A DNA stretch of 64,000 nt from Rhizobium sp. NZLR1 (GCF_017357385.1 NZ_CP071632.1:1493501-1557500); one strand, 5' to 3'. Numbered from the stretch's first letter, positions 25,654 to 34,542 are shown. Translations and numbers: made by a program. The notes: generated from the sequence alone by a model not told the origin.

Positions 25654-26546
25654 GCACTGGCCTCGTCGGCGCTGGTGGGGAAGACAAGGCCGGACCATGC
25701 CGGCAGGACGAGGGAAACAGGTGTTTCGCCGGCGAGCAGCGGCGTGCCTGCGGCGATTGCGGCGCCGGCGCGGTCGATACGCACGATCGCAAGTCCATGG
25801 TCGCCTTCGACCGAACCGAGCGTCCCTATAGGCTTGCCGGCCGCGGTGATCTCCGTTCCCGTCCCCGGCAGGGCTGTCACGGCAGAAACGGTCACGACGC
25901 GCCGGCGCGCAGTGCCGCGGTGCTGCATGCGCGAGACGACCTCCTGGCCGACATAGCAGCCTTTCCTGAAGGAGAGGCCGCCATTCAAATCCATCAGCAC
26001 GTCATGCGGGAAGGCATCCTGCAGGGCGAAGTCCGATCCTGAGGTGACGATGCCGAGCCTGATACGCAGCGCGTCATAGAGCGCTTCCTCACCTTTGCCG
26101 TGTTTGCCGGGCCGACGGACCAGCGTGACGCCCGCCTTGGCGAAGCGACTGTCCCGGGCGCCCTGGCTGCCCCGGGCGCCCTGGGCGCCCTGGCTGGCGT
26201 CGGCATCATCGCCCCAGCAAACGGTGACGCCCTCCTCTGCGCGAAGGGCAAGCGTGACGGCGGCACGCAGCTTGTACATCGTCAGTCGCTTCAGCAGGCC
26301 ATCGCGCTGGCTGGCGTCCGTTTCGATCGTATAGCCATCGCCCTCCTGCCAGATCATGAAGTCGAACAGGATCTTGCCTTGCGGCGTCAGCAGCGCCCCG
26401 GGCCGCACCTCGTCGGACCCGAGCGAGATGATATCGGTGGTGATCAGATTCTGCAGGAAGGATTGGGCTTCCGCACCGCTGACAAAGAGCAATGCGCGGT
26501 CTTTCAGGAATACGGCTGGCATGGCGGAACCTGTCGCGTTGGTCAT
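25650..26546 (-). CDS. ygfZ: Folate-binding protein YgfZ (iron-sulfur maintenance)
   Basis: 298 residues, a GcvT-like fold that uses tetrahydrofolate to help maintain iron-sulfur enzymes. The diagnostic KGCYVGQEVVSRMQHRG (about 204-220) carries the essential Cys. Residues 118-132 form an odd insert of Gly-X-Y triplets (GAQ, GAR, GSQ, GAR) coded by a GC-rich tandem repeat at 26151-26195; the core is otherwise normal. It is the first gene of the coupled operon with the HD hydrolase and the phosphatase-like protein. Confidence 0.92.
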   Translation of the reverse strand: MTNATGSAMPAVFLKDRALLFVSGAEAQSFLQNLITTDIISLGSDEVRPGALLTPQGKILFDFMIWQEGDGYTIETDASQRDGLLKRLTMYKLRAAVTLALRAEEGVTVCWGDDADASQGAQGARGSQGARDSRFAKAGVTLVRRPGKHGKGEEALYDALRIRLGIVTSGSDFALQDAFPHDVLMDLNGGLSFRKGCYVGQEVVSRMQHRGTARRRVVTVSAVTALPGTGTEITAAGKPIGTLGSVEGDHGLAIVRIDRAGAAIAAGTPLLAGETPVSLVLPAWSGLVFPTSADEASA

Positions 26547-26622
26547 CGCTCACAGGTATGTCTTCATGAGGGGGATCGCAAGCGCCTCATGCGAAACGCG
26601 AGAGGAGCAAGCGAGGTGGGCG

Positions 26623-27366
26623 TCAGTCGCCCGCCGTGAAGAATTTCCATTTGCCCTGAGGCGTAATGCCGAGGCGGTAGAAATTATATCCGCCGAATTC
26701 CTGCATGTCGGAAAGATCGCCGGCGGTGACGATGCGCAGTAGCTCGACGCGCTCCGGCGGCGTCAGCGACTTCAAGTCCTTCTCGGCAAAATACGGCCAC
26801 ACATACATATCGTCTGCCGTACCCTGGCCGACATGCACGAAGCCGGTCGAGATGATGTCGAGCATGATGGCGAGGATCTCGTCTCCGTCAGGGTCGCCCG
26901 AAAGATCCTTTAGCGTGCCGATCGGATCGTCTGTGGGCTCACCCACCGTCACCTGCGTCTGCTCAGTGCCGGCGCCCATCAGCGGCCGCAGCCGTTCGAG
27001 ATCGCCGGAGGCGGCCGCCTCGACGATTTGCTCGCGCATCTTGCGAACCGGCTCGGGTACCTTGCTGATGTCGTAAATCACTTCGGCGGGCTTGGCAGCA
27101 TCCTGGGCGCCTGGCGTCTTGTCGACACCCTGATTATTCTGGCTGTTGACCAGCGGATCCGCCATGGGAACGCCGGGAGCGGCTCCGCTTTGCTGGCTCT
27201 GTCCCTGAGCGGCCGGGGCGTCGTTGGTGGGCTGGCCTGGGACCTTGTGCAGTTCGGAAAGCGCGTACGCTGCCGGCGCGAGGAAAACATTGCCGGCGGC
27301 GAGGCTGAACGCAAGCAGCACCGGCGCGAGCGGAATTCGCGATACTTTCTCTTTACCGGTGCGCAT
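26623..27366 (-). CDS. Hypothetical exported protein
   Basis: 247 residues. The N-terminal signal peptide (about 1-36, hydrophobic PLAPVLLAFSLAAGNVFLA) is followed by a low-complexity Gln/Pro/Ala stretch (about 45-90) and a folded C-terminal region (about 100-247) ending GITPQGKWKFFTAGD. The central segment REQIVEAAASGDLERLRPLMG looks like the helical part of a periplasmic domain. Conserved in rhizobia as far as I recall, with no assigned role. AGAGAG precedes the ATG; the preceding TTG is less likely. The 85-aa gene upstream ends 18 bases away, suggesting a pair. Confidence 0.75.
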   Translation of the reverse strand: MRTGKEKVSRIPLAPVLLAFSLAAGNVFLAPAAYALSELHKVPGQPTNDAPAAQGQSQQSGAAPGVPMADPLVNSQNNQGVDKTPGAQDAAKPAEVIYDISKVPEPVRKMREQIVEAAASGDLERLRPLMGAGTEQTQVTVGEPTDDPIGTLKDLSGDPDGDEILAIMLDIISTGFVHVGQGTADDMYVWPYFAEKDLKSLTPPERVELLRIVTAGDLSDMQEFGGYNFYRLGITPQGKWKFFTAGD

Positions 27367-27384
27367 CAAACTCTCTGATAATAA

Positions 27385-27642
27385 TTATTGCAGGGTGCGG
27401 TTCGCGGAGAATTCGCCGGCAAGCATGCGCTCACGGAGCGAATCCAGCAGGGCCTCTGCGCTGCTTTCCCCGTGCAATCTGATGGTCTCCCGCAGTGCAT
27501 GCGCAATGGCGGCATCAGCGATGATTTCAGGCTCGATTCCGTCCGCCATGCCGTCGGCCCAAGCCTCGTTCTGGTACTCCAGAGCCGCCTGCATCTTTTC
27601 GTGGACGATCATGTCGTCGATCTCGTTGAGGCTTGCTTCCAT
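27385..27642 (-). CDS. Hypothetical small acidic protein
   Basis: 85 residues from MEASLNEIDDMI, chosen because GAGGAA lies about 8 bases upstream. It is mostly helical and acidic, with DGMADGIEPEIIADAAIAHA in the middle, and has no signal, membrane segment or cysteine. I do not recognise a named family. It is 18 bases upstream of the exported protein gene in the same direction. Start from 27666 is possible but lacks an RBS. Confidence 0.65.
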   Translation of the reverse strand: MEASLNEIDDMIVHEKMQAALEYQNEAWADGMADGIEPEIIADAAIAHALRETIRLHGESSAEALLDSLRERMLAGEFSANRTLQ

Positions 27643-27745
27643 TGTCTTTTCCTCAGAACTTCTCATGTCTTACTGCACCGTTAACAACACTAACAGCCTT
27701 TTCCCAAAACGACACGTCCGCATGCGAAAACAGGTTAATTAAACG

Positions 27746-28165
27746 TCAATTTCCAAAACGCGAGGTAATTTCTGTGGCGAGTGTTGCACCTTCGTTACGG
27801 TAGCGCTCTTCTGCCACGATGGCCGCTGCGGTGCAATCCGTATAGACGGAGGCGAACGCGCGGTAGCCGCGATTGAAGGCTGCAGTCAGCCTTTCCTTGC
27901 GCAGCTGCTCGTTGCCGGTCTCCGAATCGAGCAGCTGCTGCATGCCGTTGCGCCACTCGTCGGCGTCTGCCGCCTTGCAGAGCGTTCTCAAATAATGCAC
28001 CGAACCCAACACCTCGGCGAGCCGCGCCAGCTTGTCGTCATAAGGCACGATCACGGCGGGCGGCGGCGTAATCTCCTCCTGTGGAGGCGGCGAATTCTTG
28101 CCCTGCGCCATGGTCGGACCGGCCAGGACGAGCAGGGACAAGAAAATGCGTCGAACGGGAATCAT
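27746..28165 (-). CDS. TIGR02301-family exported protein
   Basis: 139 residues. Signal peptide 1-20 (MIPVRRIFLSLLVLAGPTMA). The core has the pattern LAEVLGSVHYLRTLC, then EWRNGMQQLLDSE, LTAAFNRGYRAF and YTDCT, ending RYRNEGATLATEI. This matches, from memory, TIGR02301, a family restricted to alphaproteobacteria with no known function. Two cysteines could form a disulfide in the periplasm. The RBS is weak. Longer frames upstream overlap the Nudix gene and its repeat, and are rejected. Confidence 0.78.
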   Translation of the reverse strand: MIPVRRIFLSLLVLAGPTMAQGKNSPPPQEEITPPPAVIVPYDDKLARLAEVLGSVHYLRTLCKAADADEWRNGMQQLLDSETGNEQLRKERLTAAFNRGYRAFASVYTDCTAAAIVAEERYRNEGATLATEITSRFGN

Positions 28166-28242
28166 GCTCTCAGTTGATACGTTGAGCATGACGGCAACAA
28201 GGCGGGCCTGAGAGTTTCCACTTCTATTCGCCGCCCGCCAGG

Positions 28243-28287
28243 ACATGATGCCCAAAAGCGTCAGCGGTTTTCGGCATCCTGTTCTAG
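28243..28287. repeat. Palindromic repeat overlapping the end of the Nudix gene
   Basis: ACATGATGCCCAAAAGCG ... CGGTTTTCGGCATCCTGTTC: the same family as 16446-16493, with degenerate arms. The stop codon of the Nudix gene (28261-28263) and its last residues lie inside the element. Confidence 0.6.
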
Positions 28288-28686
28288 CCGCTCGGCGCAT
28301 TCGAGCACGCTCTGCGGTACGGGCAATCGCCGGATTTCCTCCACCGTGTACCAGCCGACGGCGGCCGCATCGTCGGCGGCTTCCGCCACCACATCCCTAT
28401 CCGCCTCGACCCGGAAGACCGAGAGCAGGAAATGGCTGTTGACGCTGCCATCGGCCGCATGGGTCTTCAGATCATAGGTCGAAAGCAGCCGCGGATTGCG
28501 TGCCGAAATGCCGGTCTCTTCACCGAATTCTCGCAAGGCCGTTTGCTCCGGGGTCTCGCCAGGTTCAGCGCGTCCGCCGGGAAAGGCATACATGTCGGCG
28601 GAAGGCGGATTGCGCCGCAGCACCAGCAGGAATCGTCCGTCGCGTTCAAGAATGGCGGATGAGGCGGCTTTGGCGGTGGAGGTCAT
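28261..28686 (-). CDS. Nudix hydrolase
   Basis: 141 residues. The Nudix box [24 protein letters not shown] (about 37-60, GX5EX7REUXEEXGU) is complete, giving the Mg-dependent pyrophosphohydrolase site. Such enzymes hydrolyse nucleoside diphosphate-linked compounds (for example oxidised nucleotides or ADP-ribose); specificity cannot be read. The C-terminal residues EQDAENR are encoded by a palindromic intergenic repeat, so the native end may have been rewritten. Confidence 0.92.
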   Translation of the reverse strand: MTSTAKAASSAILERDGRFLLVLRRNPPSADMYAFPGGRAEPGETPEQTALREFGEETGISARNPRLLSTYDLKTHAADGSVNSHFLLSVFRVEADRDVVAEAADDAAAVGWYTVEEIRRLPVPQSVLECAERLEQDAENR

Positions 28687-28815
28687 CGGGGCTGCTCTTG
28701 GGGCTCTTGGCTCGAATCGCCCATCCTATCCGATGAACCGATATTTGCATGCCGCCGCTGCTTGGCTTCCCCAGTTTTCGCTGGGATAGTGGTGACGGAT
28801 TCGAAAGGTGCTTTC

Positions 28816-29136
28816 GTGACCTACATCATTTACGCCTTCGCCGCCGTCTTCGAGATCGCCGGGTGTTTTGCCTTCTGGGCGTGGCTGAAACTCGAAAAGC
28901 CGATCTGGTGGCTGGCGCCGGGCATGGTCTCGCTGGCGCTTTTTGCCTGGCTTCTGACGCTGGTGCCGAGCGAGGCGGCCGGCCGCACCTTCGCGGCCTA
29001 TGGCGGCATCTACATCGTCGCCTCGCTGCTCTGGCTTTGGCTGGTCGAAAGCCGCATGCCTGATCGTTACGACATCGGCGGGGCGTTGATCTGCCTTGCC
29101 GGGACGAGCATCATCCTCTTTGCGCCGAGAGGCTGA
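28816..29136 (+). CDS. UPF0060 (YnfA-like) membrane protein
   Basis: 106 residues from GTG at 28816, with AAAGG about 7 bases before. This gives the normal family length, and the frame upstream adds residues not typical of it. Four transmembrane helices (about 3-23, 30-48, 58-78, 86-103) resemble the small multidrug resistance fold. [13 protein letters not shown] is a family block. Function is unproven; drug or cation efflux is a guess from fold. It ends 41 bases before the SRAP gene and may share its transcript. Confidence 0.9.
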   Translation: MTYIIYAFAAVFEIAGCFAFWAWLKLEKPIWWLAPGMVSLALFAWLLTLVPSEAAGRTFAAYGGIYIVASLLWLWLVESRMPDRYDIGGALICLAGTSIILFAPRG

Positions 29137-29177
29137 AGCGCCTTGACCGGACTCAGGCCCGGTGCAAAGACAAGCCG

Positions 29178-29942
29178 ATGTGTGGACGTTTTGCCCTGAC
29201 AATCACTAGCGCCGGCCTGCGCGACATTTTCTCCGGTCTGGATTTCGACGAATTTCCGGCGCGCTACAATATTGCGCCGACGCAGCCGATTCTCGTCGTC
29301 ATTTCAGGCGAGGGCAGGGAGCAGGGCAGCAACTTGGCCGACCGGCGCGCCGTGCTCGTGCGCTGGGGCTTCACGCCGGGCTGGGTCAAGGATCCGAAGG
29401 AATTTCCGCTGCTGACCAATGCCCGCTCCGAGACCGCGATCGGCAAGGCTTCTTTCCGGGCGGCCATGCGCCATCGCCGCGTGCTCATCCCGGCCTCCGG
29501 CTTCTATGAATGGCATCGTGCATCAAAGGATAGCGGTGAGAAACCGCAGGCCTATTGGATCAGGCCGCGTCAAGGCGGGGTCGTCGCCTTTGCCGGCCTG
29601 ATGGAGACATGGTCCTCGGCTGATGGTTCCGAGGTCGATACCGGCGCGATCCTGACGACATCAGCCAACTCAGGCATATCCTCGATCCACGATCGCATGC
29701 CGGTCGTCATCAAGCCCGAAGACTTTTCGCGCTGGCTGGATTGCAAGACGCAGGAACCGCGCGAGGTGGTCGACTTGATGCGGCCCGTTCAGGACGATTT
29801 CTTCGAGGCCGTCCCGGTCTCCGACAAGGTCAACAAGGTCACTAATATGGGGCCTGACCTGCAGCAGCCGGTCGTCATCGAAAAGCCGCTGAAGGCTCCC
29901 GAGAAGCGAAGGCCTGACGACGACCAGCTCAGTTTCTTCTGA
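29178..29942 (+). CDS. SRAP domain protein (YedK/HMCES-like)
   Basis: 254 residues. Met-Cys2-Gly-Arg starts the protein as required: after Met removal Cys2 attacks abasic sites in single-stranded DNA and forms a DNA-protein crosslink that protects them. RYNIAPTQP (about 29-37), SGFYEWH (about 106-112, catalytic Glu) and HDRMPVVI (about 172-179, catalytic His) complete the site. The basic tail EKRRPDDDQLSFF is typical of rhizobial copies. It has a role in abasic site tolerance. Intact and confidently assigned. Confidence 0.95.
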   Translation: MCGRFALTITSAGLRDIFSGLDFDEFPARYNIAPTQPILVVISGEGREQGSNLADRRAVLVRWGFTPGWVKDPKEFPLLTNARSETAIGKASFRAAMRHRRVLIPASGFYEWHRASKDSGEKPQAYWIRPRQGGVVAFAGLMETWSSADGSEVDTGAILTTSANSGISSIHDRMPVVIKPEDFSRWLDCKTQEPREVVDLMRPVQDDFFEAVPVSDKVNKVTNMGPDLQQPVVIEKPLKAPEKRRPDDDQLSFF

Positions 29943-30229
29943 AGCGGCATCCGCCATTTTTCACTTGGCGGTATAACCGCTTGGTTCGTCTTGTGCGTTG
30001 GAGGAGGTTTTGGTGCGGCTTGCTGCAACCGCTCCACGTCAGACCCGCCGCACGGCGGGTTGGAGGATGGCGTGGTCGGCATCGTCTGAGGCTTCCGGCG
30101 ATAAATCTCAGCATCCGATTCGTCAGCGGTACCTAACGCATGTCACCCAAAATCACTGCTGTTTTGGGATGACGACATGCGGAGAACCAGACTTGAAGCG
30201 CACCGAAGTCCGGTTGGAAGTGTAGCACC

Positions 30230-30376
30230 TCAAGCGGATTTCTTGACGGTGCCCGGCTTGTTCTTTGCCATCAGCGATGCTGCGACAACGGCCTTCAGGC
30301 CAACCGGGCGATAGTTGGCGCTGAGATCAGGCTTGGACGGCTGCTGTTCGCTGCTAATACTCTTTTTCGAGGTCAC
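30230..30376 (-). CDS. Small hypothetical protein, 48 aa
   Basis: 48 residues from GTG at 30376, supported by a strong AAGGAGAG 5 bases upstream. Polar and lysine/serine-rich with central YRPVGLKAVVAASLMAKNK; no signal or membrane segment long enough to insert. No family recognised. The longer frame to 30457 lacks an RBS. It is isolated: 285 bases from the SRAP gene (convergent) and 279 from pssA. A real gene judging by the RBS, but conservation needs checking. Confidence 0.55.
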   Translation of the reverse strand: MTSKKSISSEQQPSKPDLSANYRPVGLKAVVAASLMAKNKPGTVKKSA

Positions 30377-30655
30377 GATACTCTCCTTACGTGGTTCTTC
30401 CCTGGGCATTTTATGATTTGCTGTTTCGTCATAAATAGCGACAAAACAGAGACGCATCCCATCAGGATTTGTAAACGAGCACCATAATTCGCGAGGCTTA
30501 ACTGAAGCCTACGTTGGTTAATACTTACTGAAGACAGCGGTTCCAACTAAAGTGCGCAGCGGTTTTCGCCGGAGAATCGCGCGTAGCGGTTATCCCGTGG
30601 GTGAGAACGTAGAGAGAAGATTTCCCAGGTCAGAAAAATCAGCAATGCGCGGAGA

Positions 30656-31501
30656 TCAGATGTGCCGGCCGATATCGTCGTCGCCGACACCAGGTTCCTC
30701 GATCGTCAGCGTCCCATATTTCCGGCGCCATTTCCGTGCGCCGAAGGGAAGCGATATAAGGTAGGCAGCAACGGTAAAGACCATCACCTCCCAGGTGTAG
30801 CTCATCAGCAGAGCCACATAGAGCACGACGCCGAGCATCATCGGCAGCACGAGATCGCGCCGCAACCGGTTGCCTTCCGATTTGCCCGACCAGACCGGCA
30901 GCCGGCTGATCAGCAGGAAGGCGATAACGACCGTATAGATCGACGAAACATAGGCGAAGGTGCGGTCCGTCGCCAGGCCGAGGAAGCCGAGATAGACCGG
31001 CAGCAGCACTAGCATGGCGCCAGCCGGCGCCGGCACGCCGACGAAATATTCCGATTGCCAGCTCGCCTTGTTCTCACGTTCGGCCATGACGTTGAAGCGG
31101 GCAAGCCGAAGCCCGGCGGCGATCGCGTAGATCAGGGCGGCGATCCAGCCGAGCGAGCGCGCCTGGTCGAGCGCGAAGACATAGACGACGAGGGCGGGTG
31201 CGACGCCGAAATTGACGATATCGGCAAGCGAATCCATTTGCGCGCCGAACTTCGAGGTCGCCTTCATCAGCCGGGCCACGCGCCCGTCGATGCCGTCGAG
31301 GAAGGCGGCCACCAGTACCATGGAGACGGCGAGCTCGTAACGGTTCTCGAAAGCCAGCCGGATGCCGGTCAGCCCGGCGCAGATCGCCAGAATGGTGATG
31401 AGGTTCGGAAAGACGAGACGGAGCGGGATTTCGCGCAGGCGCGGGCCGCGGGCGGAATCATCCGGACCATTGGGCTCGAAAGGCGGAAAGGGCGTTTCCA
31501 T
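30656..31501 (-). CDS. pssA: CDP-diacylglycerol-serine O-phosphatidyltransferase
   Basis: 281 residues. It makes phosphatidylserine from CDP-diacylglycerol and serine, the precursor of phosphatidylethanolamine (psd is next upstream). The CDP-alcohol phosphatidyltransferase motif is DGIDGRVARLMKATSKFGAQMDSLAD (about 94-119, DGX2ARX8GX3DX3D). About eight hydrophobic segments make it an integral inner membrane enzyme, the type II (Bacillus-like) Pss used by rhizobia. The start METPFPPFE has GGAAC upstream. A repeat lies between it and psd. Confidence 0.94.
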   Translation of the reverse strand: METPFPPFEPNGPDDSARGPRLREIPLRLVFPNLITILAICAGLTGIRLAFENRYELAVSMVLVAAFLDGIDGRVARLMKATSKFGAQMDSLADIVNFGVAPALVVYVFALDQARSLGWIAALIYAIAAGLRLARFNVMAERENKASWQSEYFVGVPAPAGAMLVLLPVYLGFLGLATDRTFAYVSSIYTVVIAFLLISRLPVWSGKSEGNRLRRDLVLPMMLGVVLYVALLMSYTWEVMVFTVAAYLISLPFGARKWRRKYGTLTIEEPGVGDDDIGRHI

Positions 31502-31522
31502 ATCGCGTTCCAATCTGAACCT

Positions 31523-31626
31523 GGAGCATGTCGCGCAAAACTGTGCAGCGGTTTGCGATAACGACAGGCGTAAAACAATGGGCTTAAGCGCCAAGAGCGA
31601 ATCTGAAAGATCGCGACGCGCTTTAG
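31523..31626. repeat. Rhizobial intergenic repeat between psd and pssA
   Basis: From GGAGCATGTCGCGCAAAA through GCAGCGGTTTGCGATAACGA to the end at GCGCTTTAG. I recall this long element as common in Rhizobium genomes. It fills almost the whole psd-pssA gap, and its end contributes the psd stop codon (31623-31625). Confidence 0.6.
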
Positions 31627-32321
31627 CTGCGGCGGCTGATGACGGGACCCTTGGCGGAGGCAAATTCGGCGATAACAGTTTCCCCGGCAATCGCCACTTG
31701 GCCGAGCGAGACGCGTGGCGCGGCACCGGCCGGCAGGAACACGTCGAGCCGCGACCCGAAACGGATCAGCCCGAAGCGCTCGCCGGCATCTAACGGTTCG
31801 TTGGGGTTTGCCCAGCAGAGGATGCGCCGTGCCACGAGACCGGCGATCTGGACCACACCGATCTGGCCGTGCCGGGTTTCGATCACCAGCCCGTTGCGTT
31901 CATTGTCCTCGCTCGCCTTGTCGAGCTCGGCGTTGACAAAGCTGCCGGAGCGGTAGTTGATGCTGACGATGCGCCCGCGCATCGGCGCCCGGTTCACATG
32001 GCAATTGAAGACGTTCATGAACACCGAGATGCGCAGCATCGGCTCGGAGCCGAGATTGAGTTCCGCCGGCGGGGTCACCATCTGGATCGCCGAGACTTTG
32101 CCGTCGGCGGGAGAGATCACCAGATCGTCGTCCTGCGGGGTCACCCGTTCGGGATCGCGGAAGAAATAGGCGCACCAGAGCGTGAAGATCATGCCGATCC
32201 AGAAGAGCGGCTTGAAGATCCAGCCTAGGATCAGCGACGCGACGAAGAAGGCGGCAACGAAGGGATAACCCTCCTTGTGCACGGGGACGATCGTGTTGCG
32301 AACCGTGTTGAACAGGCTCAT
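31623..32321 (-). CDS. psd: Phosphatidylserine decarboxylase proenzyme
   Basis: 232 residues, the short proteobacterial type. It decarboxylates phosphatidylserine to phosphatidylethanolamine at the inner membrane. Self-cleavage should occur before Ser190 in [11 protein letters not shown], turning that Ser into the pyruvoyl cofactor and releasing the small alpha subunit. N-terminal hydrophobic segments lie at about 20-55; ISPADGKV (69-76) is conserved. It is in the same direction as pssA, which follows 121 bases downstream across a repeat. The pathway pairing supports both calls. Confidence 0.95.
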   Translation of the reverse strand: MSLFNTVRNTIVPVHKEGYPFVAAFFVASLILGWIFKPLFWIGMIFTLWCAYFFRDPERVTPQDDDLVISPADGKVSAIQMVTPPAELNLGSEPMLRISVFMNVFNCHVNRAPMRGRIVSINYRSGSFVNAELDKASEDNERNGLVIETRHGQIGVVQIAGLVARRILCWANPNEPLDAGERFGLIRFGSRLDVFLPAGAAPRVSLGQVAIAGETVIAEFASAKGPVISRRS

Positions 32322-32454
32322 GCTGCCGGTCTCCTTGCGTTTGCGTTTCTCGCTGGTTAGCGAAAAACCGTCTCCGGGGCAATGCTATGGCCCGCGCCCT
32401 GGTTCCGACGCCGGGGTTCTGAACAACAAAAGCCTGTCGGTGCCCTATCCCGGC

Positions 32455-34332
32455 TCAGCTTGCCGGGGCAAGCCGCGCAATCACGCCGAGGTCGTCGCTT
32501 TCTCGCACCTGCTTCAGATGTTCCTCCGCCTGTGTCGCCTCGCGTTGGCGGTTCCACATCGAGGCGTAGAGACCGTTCATTTCGAGCAGGGCGGCATGCG
32601 TCCCGCGCTCGGCGATCTCCCCGCTTTTCAGCACGATGATTTCGTCGGCGCCGATGACGGTCGAAAGCCGGTGGGCGATCACCAGTGTCGTGCGGTTCTT
32701 CGACACCACGTCGAGCGCGGTCTGGATTTCCCGTTCCGTCGTCGTATCGAGCGCCGATGTCGCCTCGTCGAGGATCAGGATCGGCGGCGCCTTGAGGATG
32801 GTGCGGGCGATCGCCACCCGCTGCTTCTCGCCACCCGAAAGCTTGAGCCCGCGTTCGCCGACCTTGGTCTCGAATCCCTCGGGCAGCGTCTCGATGAAAT
32901 GGGCGATCTGCGCTACCTCGGCTGCCGCAAAGACCTCGCCTTCGCTGGCCGATGTGCGGCCGTAGCGGATGTTATAGGCGACCGTGTCGTTGAAGAGCAC
33001 GGTATCCTGCGGCACCATGCCGATCACTGAGCGCAGGCTCTTCTGCGTCACTGTGCGGATGTCCTGGCCGTCGACGGTGATTACGCCGCTCTGGATATCG
33101 TAGAAACGGTAGAGCAGCCGCGACAGCGTCGATTTGCCGGCGCCCGAAGGACCGACGACGGCAACTGTCTTGCCGGCTGGAACATCGAAAGAAATGCCCT
33201 TCAGGATCGGACGGGCCGGGTCGTAGGAAAAGTGCACGTCCTTGAAGGCGATCGCACCCTGGCCGATCCGAAGCTCGGTCGCATCGGACGTGTCTTTGAC
33301 CTCGGCCTTGACCTCAAGCAAGTCGAACATCTGCTCGATGTCGGTCAAGCCCTGGCGGATTTCGCGGTAGACGAAGCCGATGAAATTGAGCGGCGCGGAA
33401 AGCTGCAGCAGCATCGAATTGACGAAGACGAAATCGCCGACCGTCTGCTCGCCGCGCTGGACGGCCAGCGCCGACAGCACCAGCATGATGGTCGTGCCGA
33501 TGCCGAAGATGACGCCCTGGCCGAAGTTCAGCCAGCCGAGCGAGGTCCAGACATCGGTCGCCGCCTTCTCGTAGCGTTCCATCGATTTGTCGAAGCGTTT
33601 TGCCTCCATCTCTTCGTTGCCGAAATATTTGACGGTCTCGAAATTGAGGAGGGAGTCGATTGCCTTGGTGTTGGCGTCGGTATCGCTGTCGTTCATTGAC
33701 CGGCGGATGGCGATGCGCCAGTCGGATGCTCGGATGGTGAACCAGATATAGGCCCAGACAGTGAAGCCGGTGACGGCGAGATAGGAGAAGCCGTAGCCCC
33801 ACCAGAAGATCGCCGCCGTCAGCAGGAATTCAATGACTGTCGGGACCGAATTAAGGATCGTGAACCGCACGATCGTCTCGATGCCCTTGGTGCCGCGCTC
33901 GATGATGCGCGAGAGACCGCCGGTCTTGCGCTCCAGATGGAAGCGCAGCGACAACTCGTGCATGTGCACGAAGGTCCTGTAGGCGAGCTGACGCACCGCA
34001 TGTTGCCCGACGCTGGCAAACAGCGCGTCGCGCAACTGGTTGAGGCCGAGCTGAATCAGCCGGGTGATGTTATAGGCGATCACCAGGGCGATGGCGCCGG
34101 CCAGCAGCGGCGGCACCGAGCCGGCCAGATCCATCCTGCCGTTCAGCGCATCGGTCGACCACTTGAAGAAATAGGGGACGAGCAGCAGGACGAACTTGGA
34201 AATCAGCAGGAAGACCGAGGCCCAGACCACGCGCATCTTGAGGTCCGGCCGGCCGGCCGGCCACATATAGGGCCAGAGGTTGAGAAGCGTCTGCAGCAGG
34301 TTGGATTCCGAGACTGTCTTACCGTTTGCCAT
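32455..34332 (-). CDS. atm1: Atm1-type ABC exporter (half transporter)
   Basis: 625 residues. Six membrane helices (about 35-330) precede the nucleotide-binding domain (about 370-610): Walker [12 protein letters not shown], signature LSGGEKQRVAIART, Walker B ILILDEATSALD, H-loop VIAHRLST. NFETVKYFGNE is characteristic of the Atm1/ABCB7 group, which exports glutathione-linked sulfur or metal compounds and supports iron-sulfur homeostasis or heavy-metal tolerance. It works as a homodimer. GGAG sits 6 bases before MANGKTVSES. Monocistronic, upstream of psd by 133 bases. Confidence 0.92.
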   Translation of the reverse strand: MANGKTVSESNLLQTLLNLWPYMWPAGRPDLKMRVVWASVFLLISKFVLLLVPYFFKWSTDALNGRMDLAGSVPPLLAGAIALVIAYNITRLIQLGLNQLRDALFASVGQHAVRQLAYRTFVHMHELSLRFHLERKTGGLSRIIERGTKGIETIVRFTILNSVPTVIEFLLTAAIFWWGYGFSYLAVTGFTVWAYIWFTIRASDWRIAIRRSMNDSDTDANTKAIDSLLNFETVKYFGNEEMEAKRFDKSMERYEKAATDVWTSLGWLNFGQGVIFGIGTTIMLVLSALAVQRGEQTVGDFVFVNSMLLQLSAPLNFIGFVYREIRQGLTDIEQMFDLLEVKAEVKDTSDATELRIGQGAIAFKDVHFSYDPARPILKGISFDVPAGKTVAVVGPSGAGKSTLSRLLYRFYDIQSGVITVDGQDIRTVTQKSLRSVIGMVPQDTVLFNDTVAYNIRYGRTSASEGEVFAAAEVAQIAHFIETLPEGFETKVGERGLKLSGGEKQRVAIARTILKAPPILILDEATSALDTTTEREIQTALDVVSKNRTTLVIAHRLSTVIGADEIIVLKSGEIAERGTHAALLEMNGLYASMWNRQREATQAEEHLKQVRESDDLGVIARLAPAS

Positions 34333-34542
34333 GCTTGTCTCCAGCCCGGATGGGCTTGCGGCGATTGCCGCGCTTCGATGCCGGCAAGAGCACGGAACCG
34401 GGACGTGCCCGAAAGCACTCGCCGCAACCCGCAGCCGCCATCGCCAGATAGGGTGTCGGGCGGACGAATACAACAAATGCGGAGTTCAGGAAAAGACAGG
34501 CCGGGCGGTTCGCCCGCCCGGCTTCGTCATCTTGTCTGGCGT

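Noticed and set aside
27680..27700. GTTAACAACACTAAC as another CtrA site
   Set aside because: Spacing and second half do not match TTAA-N7-TTAAC.
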